Shown piece after piece: positions 35,006-43,323 of a stretch of 64,000 nt of DNA (positions within the stretch are counted from its first letter, which is position 1; the number at the start of each line of letters is the position of its first letter). The stretch covers positions 62,001 to 126,000 of IMG/VR virus record IMGVR_UViG_3300036846_000743; one strand, written 5' to 3'. A program made the position numbers and the translations under genes. Under the pieces are notes generated by a model. That model saw only the letters and a program-made list of their open reading frames with translations. It ran no database searches and was not told the DNA's origin. The DNA comes from a virus.

Positions 35006-36214
35006 TCAGCCAGGGAATGTCGTGTATAACCCGACGAGGCCGTAACTGGAGCCAAGATTGACAGTCGCGCTGTAATTGGCATTTTCCATCATAGCCATGA
35101 ATACGTAACCACCAGATAGTTTTGCTTGAACGTTAATTTGTAGCGAGAAGTTTATAGCGCCAGAGCCAGTATTGGCGGCACTGACAGACCAGTTGTTGGC
35201 AGTCGGAGTAGTATTGGGGGTTTGTACGAATGCTACCCCTGCGAACAAACCAGTATTGACAGGAAAACTGCCGGATAACGTACTGTTGACAGAGACGGGT
35301 TCTTCGTTGATCCCTCGCATCAACTCTATACCGTCATTCGGATAAACGGAGCCCCTGATAACACGGCTGACGCCGGAAGCATAAGTCCATGCTGCACTGT
35401 TATCGTACATGTAAGAGTCACGTATTACTCTATTGTTATAATTCCATACCATTCGCTTGCCGCCGGCGCCATTAGCGCCCCCGTTGCCTATGTCGTAGGC
35501 CACTCCCGCAGCATGCGTAAAGATACTGCCCAGGTACCGCCTGGTAGGATCAGTCGACTTGCAAATGAAGCCATTCTGATAAGTGAGCCCGACAGCGCTC
35601 CTGGTATTTGGACTGGTCCAGGCCACCAGCTCCAAGCCGAGAAGTCCAGACGTAGCGCGATAGCCAAAGACGTCATAAGCCGTGTTGGCCTGCGTATTGG
35701 CCCCGCCAGAAGTGAGGTTCAGGTTAGCCCCGGCAGGAAACTGCACAATCTCGATACCGTAACCGTTCCATAATGGAATTTTATCGTGAAGATATGGCGC
35801 ATAATACAACCAGTTACTGCCGTTCGTATCGGCCACTGGAGCATTTTGAGTCAGTGTCAACCGGCCGCCCGGCGCCGGATAAATGATGGACGTATCCGAC
35901 ATCGGAGCAGATCCGCACCGGACGTTCGTACTGAAGGTATTGAAGTAGTTGGGGCCGTTGGTGGAATCCGCCACAAGGTTCCTAGCCAGCGAGTTGTTAC
36001 TGCTGGAGTATGTGCCGTAACCGCGCTCCCATAGCCCAGTCGGGACCCCGTTGCTGTCCACGGCTTCGATGTAGTAAGCACAGGTATCATTATTGGCCAT
36101 GACACTGCTGAAGGTACGGAAGCCCGGCACCGCGCCTCCTAGCAGCACTCCACCTACCCCTGGAGAACTTGCAGACACTTCCAGTACCCGGTCTGAGCCG
36201 ATCAGATAAGCCAT
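35006..36214 (-). CDS. Appendage/fibre beta-rich protein
   Basis: 402 residues, ATG 36214 with AAGGAGG about 9 bases upstream. Begins MAYLIGSDRVLEVSASSPGV. Almost entirely beta-rich, with abundant Asn, Gly, Ser, Thr and Tyr (ANLNLTSGGANTQANTAYDV and similar stretches) and few charges, as in fibre or receptor-binding domains. The C-terminus (FVFMAMMENANYSATVNLGS-like region) is a final beta segment. No catalytic motif. Its base composition is noticeably more AT-rich than its neighbours, which may reflect recent acquisition. Confidence 0.6.
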   Translation of the reverse strand: MAYLIGSDRVLEVSASSPGVGGVLLGGAVPGFRTFSSVMANNDTCAYYIEAVDSNGVPTGLWERGYGTYSSSNNSLARNLVADSTNGPNYFNTFSTNVRCGSAPMSDTSIIYPAPGGRLTLTQNAPVADTNGSNWLYYAPYLHDKIPLWNGYGIEIVQFPAGANLNLTSGGANTQANTAYDVFGYRATSGLLGLELVAWTSPNTRSAVGLTYQNGFICKSTDPTRRYLGSIFTHAAGVAYDIGNGGANGAGGKRMVWNYNNRVIRDSYMYDNSAAWTYASGVSRVIRGSVYPNDGIELMRGINEEPVSVNSTLSGSFPVNTGLFAGVAFVQTPNTTPTANNWSVSAANTGSGAINFSLQINVQAKLSGGYVFMAMMENANYSATVNLGSSYGLVGLYTTFPG

Positions 36215-36244
36215 CTATCACCCCTCCTTGGACTGGAAGATCGG

Positions 36245-37048
36245 TCAAGACCCAGGCATCGCTGCACCGATCTCCCAGGAGTCCGCAGGAACGTAAACCG
36301 GGGCGTGGAACCAGGGATGGCTCTCCTGGAACGCGCCACCCATGACCAGCGACTCGTCGTTGATGGCGTAAACGATGTGCTGCACGTTGGAGTCTTGCCC
36401 ATTGGAAGACTGGGCTGTGAGCTGCCAGCCCAGCATGTTGACGACCGGCGGCGTGCCTACCGCCAGCCCGCCAGGGGCCTCGAACTTGCGGCGGCGGAAG
36501 ATCATCCGCTGGCCACGATCGAAGTACTGCTCGAACCAGGGCAGGCCGCCGTTGCCATAGAAGACCATCGACAGAAGCCGGCTGCGATCGAGCTGCTCGC
36601 TCGAGATCTCGGCGCGCGTGATCGGCTCGGTCTGGGGATCGGTCTTGCCGTCCTCGTAGTGGGCGATCCAGGTCAGGTCCGGAATGCGATCATCGACGCC
36701 CCGGACCACGGCGAACCAGGGAAGGCTTTCGTCGTAACGACCAGCCATGATGATCCGACCGTCTTCCGAGACATAGGCGATGTGCTGAACGCTGAAATTA
36801 CGCCCATCACGGATAAGCGTCTCCTGCCAGCCCAGCATGTGACAGGGAAAGCCGGTCAAAGGGGTATGCGGCAAGACGTGATAGATTGCCCGCTGCTGGG
36901 GCTCGAAGAGCTGTTCAAGAAATGGCCGACCCGAATGATCGGTGAGCTGGATGCTCTTGAGCGCGCTGGTATCGAGATTGAGCTGATCGCCACGGCGCTC
37001 TTGCGCAAAACCGCCATCTCGGTAGAAGGCGGTCCAGGTAAAAGGCAT
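36245..37048 (-). CDS. Internally duplicated appendage protein
   Basis: 267 residues, ATG 37048 with AGGAGGG upstream. Two tandem copies of an about 120-residue domain are visible: residues about 1-118 and 125-255. Shared landmarks are FTWTAFYRDG / LTWIAHYEDG, RPFLEQLFEPQQRAIYH / LPWFEQYFDRGQRMIFR, HMLGWQETL / NMLGWQLTA, FSVQHIAYVSEDGRIIMAG / SNVQHIVYAINDESLVMGG and ESLPWF / ESHPWF. The repeats suggest a symmetric beta domain. No signal peptide. Probably a surface or fibre-associated virion protein. Confidence 0.6.
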   Translation of the reverse strand: MPFTWTAFYRDGGFAQERRGDQLNLDTSALKSIQLTDHSGRPFLEQLFEPQQRAIYHVLPHTPLTGFPCHMLGWQETLIRDGRNFSVQHIAYVSEDGRIIMAGRYDESLPWFAVVRGVDDRIPDLTWIAHYEDGKTDPQTEPITRAEISSEQLDRSRLLSMVFYGNGGLPWFEQYFDRGQRMIFRRRKFEAPGGLAVGTPPVVNMLGWQLTAQSSNGQDSNVQHIVYAINDESLVMGGAFQESHPWFHAPVYVPADSWEIGAAMPGS

Positions 37049-37134
37049 TGTATTGCCCTCCTGACCGGTTGCGGGCCGTAGGTGGTCGCCGGTAATTGTA
37101 TTCAGCGGCGGCCGGCCCTGTAGTTTTTGGTGGG

Positions 37135-37818
37135 TTACTTGTCCTCGTCCTCGTCCTCGTCTTCCAGGTCTTCAGCCTTGATCGTACCGACGTCGTCCTT
37201 GCCGATCGTCATCGTCTCCCGCCCGGAGGTATCCATGAGCGGGGTCTGCACCTGTGAGTGCTGCGGCCCGACGGTCATCTCGTTGTATTCTTCGAACTTC
37301 GACTCTGCTTCCTGCTTCTCCGTGGTCTGGCGGGCCTTATGGGCCTGCATGGCCTTCTCGTCCAGCACCTGGTCGGGCCGTACGTAGAGACAGTGGCCGA
37401 GCTTGCCCCGGCCGTCGCAGGTGTGACTGACGCCCCAGGGCTGGCCGTGCTCGTCTACGCCACCGATCGGCTCGGCGAACTCGACGCCGATCGTCTTGCC
37501 GACCTCGTTGGACAGCCGAATGACCTTGGCCTTGCGAGGCGCCGCCGGCGAATCTTCACTGCCAACGATCCAGTAGCTCTCGCCCTTCTTGAGCTTCCGC
37601 TCGACCTCAACGGGTGGGGCCTGCTCTTCCGGAGCCAGCGGCCGGACCGGCCGGGCGGCACCGCGCTTGGCGGCGGCATTGGGATCGCCTGCATGGATAC
37701 CTGCGGGGAGATCCTTGTGCTCACTGGGGACCGGACGCTCCTGGGGACGGCCGGCAGGCTGGGGTGCCGGCTGCCGGGACTGGGGCTGCCGAGATTGTGG
37801 GTATCGTGGATCGGGCAT
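37135..37818 (-). CDS. Protein with CAP-Gly-like domain, unknown role
   Basis: 227 residues, ATG 37818 with AAGGAG upstream, starting 2 bp after the HNH stop. A Pro/Gln/Arg-rich low-complexity N-terminus (to about 70) precedes a beta domain at about 75-160. That domain contains GKTIGVEFAEPIGG, then GVSHTCDGRGKLGHCLYVRP, which follows the CAP-Gly pattern of GVE-x-x-x-PxG, a G-x-x-H/Y stretch and FVRP. The C-terminus is acidic (EDLEDEDEDEDK). The CAP-Gly match is by eye and may be only a fold-level similarity (SH3-like barrel). Confidence 0.5.
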   Translation of the reverse strand: MPDPRYPQSRQPQSRQPAPQPAGRPQERPVPSEHKDLPAGIHAGDPNAAAKRGAARPVRPLAPEEQAPPVEVERKLKKGESYWIVGSEDSPAAPRKAKVIRLSNEVGKTIGVEFAEPIGGVDEHGQPWGVSHTCDGRGKLGHCLYVRPDQVLDEKAMQAHKARQTTEKQEAESKFEEYNEMTVGPQHSQVQTPLMDTSGRETMTIGKDDVGTIKAEDLEDEDEDEDK

Positions 37819-37819
37819 G

Positions 37820-38353
37820 TCAGGCTCCTTCCATGAACGAGGCTAACCAAGAACGGATGTCGAAGTCTGGGTTCTTGGTCTTCATGATCTTGATCATTGC
37901 ATCAACCACCATGTGGCAGTGGCGACAAGCAGCCCCCAGGTTGTCCTCGTCATGGCTACCTTCATATTCGCGAGGAACTAAGTGGTGAGTCTGGAGGTTC
38001 TTGGTACGGCCACAGAAGATACAGGCTTTATCCCGATCGATGATCTTGGTACTCAACTTTTCCCAGTTCTTGCTACGACCTCGTCTAAGTCTGAAGGCAT
38101 TATCGATCGGGGCTCGGTGTTTCTCGCCAAGACAAGTCAAGGAGCAGTAGATCACGGACGGCTTTCGACCGCTACGTCCTCCGGCCTCGAACTTGGTTCG
38201 GCATTGTGGACAGGTCTTCGTAACTCTCCGTTTGCGTGCCTCACAAGTTGCGCCTCGCCGTGAGTCGTGATAACACTTGCCCGAGCAGTGGACCATATCG
38301 GTTCTGGGTATGACCTTGCCGCAGGTACAGTAGCGAGTCGCGTGCTTGTTCAT
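37820..38353 (-). CDS. HNH homing-type endonuclease
   Basis: 177 residues from ATG 38353. A 17-codon ORF upstream ends in a TGA overlapping this ATG, which favours it over a GTG at 38368. Cys pairs near residues 9-30 and 45-80 (CTCGK, CSGKC, CPQC) resemble zinc-binding fingers. The C-terminal HNH core reads CIFCGRTKNLQTHHLVPREY, with HH and a later N (DNLGAACRHCH), so the catalytic His/Asn set and two flanking CxxC pairs are present. It probably nicks or cuts DNA as a free-standing homing enzyme. It separates two structural genes. Confidence 0.8.
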   Translation of the reverse strand: MNKHATRYCTCGKVIPRTDMVHCSGKCYHDSRRGATCEARKRRVTKTCPQCRTKFEAGGRSGRKPSVIYCSLTCLGEKHRAPIDNAFRLRRGRSKNWEKLSTKIIDRDKACIFCGRTKNLQTHHLVPREYEGSHDEDNLGAACRHCHMVVDAMIKIMKTKNPDFDIRSWLASFMEGA

Positions 38354-38405
38354 CCCGCCAGGATACACAGATAAAGGCGGTCCTGACCACCTTCACCTGT
38401 CATAT

Positions 38406-38948
38406 CTACGTTTCATCATATTTCCATGTGAAGGTCTCTTGTGCGGTTGCTCCTGGCGTTGCTGTACTTGCGACCACTATTTGGTACACGAACCAGGACC
38501 CGAAGTCGCCGGTGGTCGGGTTCGCGATCGAGCCAGCCAGGCTCTTGGGTGACGCCGCCGTGAAGGTGAAGGGATCCACGGGCGTCGTGATCGTAGAATA
38601 GGCACCGGTGGTGAGCTGGATGCCGGTCTGACCAACCGTGCCGGTAGCCTGGACGTAGGTCGTGGCCTCGTTACCTATGGCCGTGATCCCGGTGCCGAAG
38701 TTATTGGCACCATCCGCGTACCAGCGCAGATTGTTGATGGTCCCGGCTGGCGATGTCCCGGCCGTCAGCCGGGTGCAGACCCAGAAGCTGTAATTACTGC
38801 CGGAGGCCGGGATCTGGACCGGGCTCGACGTGTCGGCCGTCGTATGCGAGTCCAGAGCGTTGGCCCGGGTATTGATCCCGGTGATGGTGCTCTTGACAGG
38901 CGCACCAGTGGCTCCGGTCCAACGCAAGATGTCAACGGTTGCTGCCAT
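38406..38948 (-). CDS. Beta-rich virion protein, unknown
   Basis: 180 residues, ATG 38948 with AAGGGAG upstream. Starts MAATVDILRWTGATGAPVKS. Repeating short strands rich in Thr, Gly and Ala, ending TFTWKYDET; no helices or membrane segment expected. Similar in style to small virion decoration or fibre proteins. Located between the HNH gene and the glycosyltransferase fusion; the 69 bp upstream show no clear signal beyond a TAATAC string. Confidence 0.55.
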   Translation of the reverse strand: MAATVDILRWTGATGAPVKSTITGINTRANALDSHTTADTSSPVQIPASGSNYSFWVCTRLTAGTSPAGTINNLRWYADGANNFGTGITAIGNEATTYVQATGTVGQTGIQLTTGAYSTITTPVDPFTFTAASPKSLAGSIANPTTGDFGSWFVYQIVVASTATPGATAQETFTWKYDET

Positions 38949-39017
38949 GGGGAACTCCCTTTCCTCGAATGACCTCCGTGCGGGCCACGGGTATTAGGCG
39001 CCGATTCTACGGCCTGA

Positions 39018-40289
39018 CTAGATCAACTGCAAGCCTGGGTGGCGTTGACCTTTCAAGGCTACGAGATCAGCGTACACGTATTTTAACTCTTGCAGCTTGT
39101 GCCAGTCACTCGGATAGCACTCCCAAACCCGCACGGCCTGAAAGCGACAGATGATCTCCGGGCAATACGCTGCGTAACGCCGATCACAATAATACCGAAA
39201 GCTCAAGTCATTCCAAAAGGAGGCATGGGTCGGATCGCAAAAAGCCCCCTTGCCGCCCGTCGAGGGCGTGCGGCTGATGATCCAGCCGCCCGGCACCAGG
39301 CAGCGCCACAGATCGTTCATGACCGGGATGACGTGCTCCCGGGGGATATGCTCCAGGAAGTCAGCCGCCCGGAAGATGCCGACCGAATTATCCTCGAACG
39401 GTAGCCCCTTGGTCACGTCACAGATGATATCGGCATCTCGCAGGTCGATCGACTTGTAGCCTTCGGGACAGTCAATCCGGCCGCCCAGATCGAACCTGGG
39501 AAGCCCGTTGCGGCGGGACCATTCATGCGCCAGCTTCCAGGTATACCGGTTCTGGTTCCTGTGATGGACTTTTTCCAGAGTCCCGTCTTCGCGGAAGGTA
39601 CGGAAGCTATTCTGCGCCTCCTCCGCCACGTTGATGCGCTCCCGGTACATATAGAGTGGCCGCGGGACGTGATGGAAGGGCACTTCAGCCAGGTACATGC
39701 GGCAGATCATGTCGTGATCGTCGCAGATGGGCAGTTCCGGGTCATGACCGTCGACGAGGGCGTAAGCGGTCTTGGTCCAGGCCCGGACGTGATTGGGAGC
39801 ATAGTAGATCTGGCGGAGACTTGAAGCTGTCGGCTCGAAGGCGCTCGTCGCCATGTAGGACCGGCCGGCATACTGGAACGGGTAGCTCCGCCATCCCTGG
39901 TCCTCGCCGAAGGTATGACTGCTGTGGTCGACCCAGAATTGGATGAAGTCCGAGTAGACGAACGCTGGCTGTTCCGGATCATACACTGCTGCCGCCACTT
40001 CGGTGAGGCAATCGGGTGTCAGCATGTCATCGTGATCCAGCTCGACGATCACTGGTCCAGCAGCCTGATTGCAAAGCTGCCGCTTCAGGGCCCCGACATT
40101 ACCGACCATGGTCCAGTCTTCAGGCAACACCTTGACGCGAGCATCCGTCATGATGCGCGCAGGGACCCTGGCACCACCATTGGGCAAGAGCAACCAGTCC
40201 CAATCCGTATGTGTCTGTGCCTGTAGGCTGGTCCATGCATCGTCCAGCCAACTTATATCGTGGGTCGGCGTCACAACGGTCAAATGCAT
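39018..40289 (-). CDS. Glycosyltransferase family 2 - methyltransferase fusion
   Basis: 423 residues from ATG 40289 (GGAG 9 bases upstream); an in-frame extension to 40406 overlaps the neighbour and is not favoured. Residues 1-240 form a GT-A glycosyltransferase: LTVVTPTHDISWLDDAWTSL at the start (nucleotide-sugar strand), then VIVELDHDDMLTPDCL, with DHDD at 85-88 as the DxD metal/sugar site. Residues about 270-370 are a class I SAM methyltransferase: YKSIDLRDADIICDVTKGLP, FRAADFLEHIPREHV, WRCLVPGGWIISRTPS. It probably adds and methylates a sugar, on virion proteins or on the host envelope. Fused enzymes of this type are rare inside a head/tail cluster. Confidence 0.85.
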   Translation of the reverse strand: MHLTVVTPTHDISWLDDAWTSLQAQTHTDWDWLLLPNGGARVPARIMTDARVKVLPEDWTMVGNVGALKRQLCNQAAGPVIVELDHDDMLTPDCLTEVAAAVYDPEQPAFVYSDFIQFWVDHSSHTFGEDQGWRSYPFQYAGRSYMATSAFEPTASSLRQIYYAPNHVRAWTKTAYALVDGHDPELPICDDHDMICRMYLAEVPFHHVPRPLYMYRERINVAEEAQNSFRTFREDGTLEKVHHRNQNRYTWKLAHEWSRRNGLPRFDLGGRIDCPEGYKSIDLRDADIICDVTKGLPFEDNSVGIFRAADFLEHIPREHVIPVMNDLWRCLVPGGWIISRTPSTGGKGAFCDPTHASFWNDLSFRYYCDRRYAAYCPEIICRFQAVRVWECYPSDWHKLQELKYVYADLVALKGQRHPGLQLI

Positions 40290-40326
40290 CCTGCGGGCTC
40301 CGCGGCCAACCCTTATCCGAGCAACA

Positions 40327-40689
40327 TCACGTTGGCATCTTCGGAGGATCGATTGGCTCGGGCCAGGTCGGATCGACGCCGCCGAGTACGGCGCCGGGAT
40401 AGCCAATGGCCTGGGGATCGAGCACCACGCCCAGTGCCTTGGTGTTGTCGTAGACGAACACCGAAGGTGTCGCGATGATGGTCAGAAGGCCAGCGGATAC
40501 GGCCGCCTCCATCGCCTTGAACTGGCGATTGCTGGACTTGGCGGCCAGCCGATCGACAAGGTTGCCGGCGACCGTCAGCTGCTCCTGGGGAGCCATGGTC
40601 TTACCATGAGGCGGGATGAAGCTGAAAATGATCTCCCGCCCGCTGGTGTTCTGGATCGTGGTGTAGAGATAATTAAGTGCGGCTGGCAC
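40327..40689 (-). CDS. Small head-region protein
   Basis: 120 residues with GTG start at 40689 and AAGGAG 9 bases upstream. Begins MPAALNYLYTTIQNTSGREI, with beta-rich segments (IIFSFIPPHGKTMAP) and a Pro-rich C-terminus. It lies between the 142-residue head gene and the glycosyltransferase. Could be a head decoration or completion protein; no family is recognised. Confidence 0.5.
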   Translation of the reverse strand: MPAALNYLYTTIQNTSGREIIFSFIPPHGKTMAPQEQLTVAGNLVDRLAAKSSNRQFKAMEAAVSAGLLTIIATPSVFVYDNTKALGVVLDPQAIGYPGAVLGGVDPTWPEPIDPPKMPT

Positions 40690-40712
40690 GGCGATGTCTC
40701 CTTGTCCTGGGC

Positions 40713-41141
40713 TCAGCCTGCTTGCTGCTGAGTCAGATATAGTTGATACGCCAGGGCCGCAGCCCGAACGCGGGGATCCTTGGTCAGCTCAGCCGCCGCA
40801 GTCTTGACCAGCTGATCATTAGCCTGAGTCTGTGCGGTCCGGCCGCTGGCCTGCTTGCCCATGAGCAGCCGAAGACTGCCGTGGGCCTGGTCAATGAAGC
40901 CGCCCTGTGCATTGGCCTGCTTCTCCTGGCTCTGCCGCTCGGCCGCGAACAGATCAGCGCCCATCTCCAGAAGTTGCGTGGCCTCAGCCTCATTACGAGG
41001 GACGATACTGTAGTCCTGGGCGAGCTTGGTGAAGAAGACCGGAGCGTGGATCTGGCCGTACAGGAAGTCGTACGCCGTATCCGCCGGCAGGACCTGGACC
41101 TCGTTGCCAGCCGCCCGCTGGCTTTGGTTGTTACCGGCCAC
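40713..41141 (-). CDS. Small helical head-region protein
   Basis: 142 residues. The GTG at 41141 is preceded by AGGAGG at ideal spacing; a longer ATG/GTG frame to 41252 runs into the capsid gene and is rejected. Starts (M)AGNNQSQRAAGNEVQVLPAD and is helical, Gln/Ala-rich, ending YQLYLTQQQAG. It immediately follows the capsid gene. Possibly a head completion or minor head protein. Confidence 0.55.
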   Translation of the reverse strand: MAGNNQSQRAAGNEVQVLPADTAYDFLYGQIHAPVFFTKLAQDYSIVPRNEAEATQLLEMGADLFAAERQSQEKQANAQGGFIDQAHGSLRLLMGKQASGRTAQTQANDQLVKTAAAELTKDPRVRAAALAYQLYLTQQQAG

Positions 41142-41202
41142 CGTTTGCCTCCTCCTGGACCACTTGTTTATATGTGTAGGTAGAAACTCAAGACACGAGT
41201 GA

Positions 41203-42144
41203 TCAGGCGAAGTCAGCGCGGGCGAGGCCGCCGGTGTGGCCGATCGTGCCACCCATGGTCTCGTAGGCGAAGAACTCGAGAAGATATGCTTCTCTCTTTA
41301 TATACATCGTCGTGTCTTCCAAAACATACATTTTCCCAATAAACTTCGGATCAGCATACATGAATATGGTATCCGTAGGCACCAGATCATGTTTGATGCT
41401 GATGATCCAACGCTTATCGAGAAAGTCGGTCTCGCTCCAGCCATTTCGCAGCACGTCCTGGCTGAAGTCACCGCCCATCTCATCACGGCCCCACTTCATG
41501 ACCTCCTTGATGGAGATGTTGTTGATCAAGACGGTCGCGGCTTCGAGCCGCGCATCAGTGCTCGGCATGATCTTGAGCGAATCCAGCACCGAGTCGCGCG
41601 TGATGCCGCCATGGATCGTGACCCATTGGGGAATGCCCGACCAGGGCACGTTCAAGTCAGCGCCCATGAGCGCTAAGTTGGTTGCCCCTATGAGTTTGCT
41701 ATCCTCTTCCGCCAGCATGTCCTTGATAGCATTGTCAGAAAGGACCTGCCGGATGTCCATGATCCAGGTGCGGAGTTCGTCGACGTCCTTGGTGAACCGT
41801 GGTGTCACGATGCGATCGAACGCAACGCGATATCGCGGGCCGCGGATGTAGACGTTGGTGGGCAGGGTAGCGAAGGGAATGGAAATGGCAGCCGGCGAAT
41901 CCGGCTCTTTGTCCACAATCTTCACTGGTTTGTCGGTATCAACCTGCCGGTCCAGCTCATCATTGGCGATCTGGAGCGGCGGCATGATGCGTCGTGCGAA
42001 TCCATCTTCACGCATCTTGATGCGAGTGAAGTCGTTGACCGCGTCGATCGCGGTCTTGATCATCCCCGGGTTCGTCAGGTTAGCGAAGAGCGTCTCATTC
42101 ATGAGCTGCACTTCGGACCTGGTCATGATGGCGCCAGCTGCCAC
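41203..42144 (-). CDS. Probable major capsid protein
   Basis: 313 residues from GTG 42144 with GGAGGAG about 9 bases upstream; an upstream extension to 42294 overlaps the decoration gene. Begins (M)AAGAIMTRSEVQLMNETLF. It has the HK97-like capsid character: a helical N-terminal stretch, an E-loop-like strand pair (ISIPFATLPTNVYIRGPRYR), a spine-helix region (TKDVDELRTWIMDIRQVLSD) and a C-terminal A-domain (TDTIFMYADPKFIGKMYVLE). It follows protease, scaffold-like and decoration-like genes, as expected. Its length is at the small end for a jumbo-phage capsid. The HK97 fold is inferred by pattern. Confidence 0.7.
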   Translation of the reverse strand: MAAGAIMTRSEVQLMNETLFANLTNPGMIKTAIDAVNDFTRIKMREDGFARRIMPPLQIANDELDRQVDTDKPVKIVDKEPDSPAAISIPFATLPTNVYIRGPRYRVAFDRIVTPRFTKDVDELRTWIMDIRQVLSDNAIKDMLAEEDSKLIGATNLALMGADLNVPWSGIPQWVTIHGGITRDSVLDSLKIMPSTDARLEAATVLINNISIKEVMKWGRDEMGGDFSQDVLRNGWSETDFLDKRWIISIKHDLVPTDTIFMYADPKFIGKMYVLEDTTMYIKREAYLLEFFAYETMGGTIGHTGGLARADFA

Positions 42145-42196
42145 TTTAGTCTCCTCCGTGAATGGGTATCCTGACGAACAAACGACGACGATTGAC

Positions 42197-42814
42197 TCAA
42201 GTGCACTTGGGGACGTAAACCGGCCAGAACGACAAGACCGGCACCCGATGGTGATTGATGTGATCAGCACGACTGACAACGGCACAGATCCCATTGGTCA
42301 AGTTGGTGACCGCAGTGCCCGGAGCCGGAAATGCCGTCCAGAACGCGGTAGCACCCAGCTTGCCAGCGAAGGATCGATCGACGCCGGTACCGACCGGGAA
42401 CATGGCCTCGGTGGGTGCGGTCAGCTGCTGACCAGGGGTGTAGTGGACGGTGGGATTCTGCGTGGGATCGCCCTGGAAGAATTCCGTCGTCTCCAGCTCG
42501 AAGCCGCCGGCGGCGACCAGGCCGGACATCTTGCCCGTGGGCGCGATGGCGGTCCAGTTATTCCCGCCAGGGTTCTGAACATCCAGCTCATGGGACCCCT
42601 GGAGCAGGAAGATCCCCATGTTGCTGGGGCCGAGACCCAGCTCGAACTCACCAGCTGCGTTGACATGGACGACGCTCCCGCCATAGACGGGATCAACCGT
42701 CACGTTGGCCGACAGAAACGCGTCGAAGTCAAGGGCAGCCTCATCGGGCCACCCTTTGAGTTCATCGAGGCAATGCTCGAACATCAGAATTGGACCGGTG
42801 TAAGCGGTAACCAT
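42197..42814 (-). CDS. Probable head decoration protein
   Basis: 205 residues, ATG 42814 with GAGGA upstream. Begins MVTAYTGPILMFEHCLDELK; beta-rich, with Asn-Pro-Gly turns (VQNPGGNNWTAIAPTGKMSG) and a C-terminal segment FWPVYVPKCT. It lies directly upstream of the capsid gene, a usual place for decoration or vertex proteins in large phages. Unnamed by sequence alone. Confidence 0.55.
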   Translation of the reverse strand: MVTAYTGPILMFEHCLDELKGWPDEAALDFDAFLSANVTVDPVYGGSVVHVNAAGEFELGLGPSNMGIFLLQGSHELDVQNPGGNNWTAIAPTGKMSGLVAAGGFELETTEFFQGDPTQNPTVHYTPGQQLTAPTEAMFPVGTGVDRSFAGKLGATAFWTAFPAPGTAVTNLTNGICAVVSRADHINHHRVPVLSFWPVYVPKCT

Positions 42815-42868
42815 AGTTTTCCTCGTTGCCTCCTTGAATGTGCCTCGATGCCGTGGTATCCGTTCCCC

Positions 42869-43282
42869 TTAGTTACCCATGAGTCGCTCGCGAAAGACAC
42901 GAAAACTCTCGGGTTCTTCCCCTTCGCCATGACGACGCCCAGCATAGGGGCCTGCCCCGGCGTTGGCTCGCTTCTCGGTCCCGTTCGTAGCCGGATGGCC
43001 GAGCGTGATCGAGTTGTCTTCTTGCTTGGCCCGCGCTGTCTTGATCAGGATCTGGAGCGTACGCACCGGATCCTTGAGCGCGGTGATCGCGGCCTGCTTC
43101 TCCTCCGGGTCGATGAGTTTGGCTTTGAGCAACTCATCGACGGCCGCGGGGATCAGGTCAGCGGCCTGCTTCTCCATCGTTTCTTGCCGCGAGAGGATCG
43201 AGGCCGCCTTCTCCGCCATTGCAGCGGACATGTCGACGAACTCGAGCACCTTCTCAGGAATGGTCTTGGGTTTTGAGGCCAT
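42869..43282 (-). CDS. Helical head protein, unknown
   Basis: 137 residues, ATG 43282 with GGAGG about 11 bases upstream. The first 90 residues are coiled-coil-like helix (MASKPKTIPEKVLEFVDMSA, then KEEKQ-type stretches); the C-terminus is basic and Gly-rich (GPYAGRRHGEGEEPES). Could be a scaffold-associated or core protein. Adjacent to the scaffold-like 450-residue gene. Confidence 0.5.
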   Translation of the reverse strand: MASKPKTIPEKVLEFVDMSAAMAEKAASILSRQETMEKQAADLIPAAVDELLKAKLIDPEEKQAAITALKDPVRTLQILIKTARAKQEDNSITLGHPATNGTEKRANAGAGPYAGRRHGEGEEPESFRVFRERLMGN

Positions 43283-43323
43283 CGATGATCTTCCTCCGTG
43301 ACTAGACGGGCTCCCTTACATGG

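Noticed and set aside
38949-39017. T7-like promoter at TAATACCCGTGG
   Set aside because: Only the first six bases match and no single-subunit polymerase is present.
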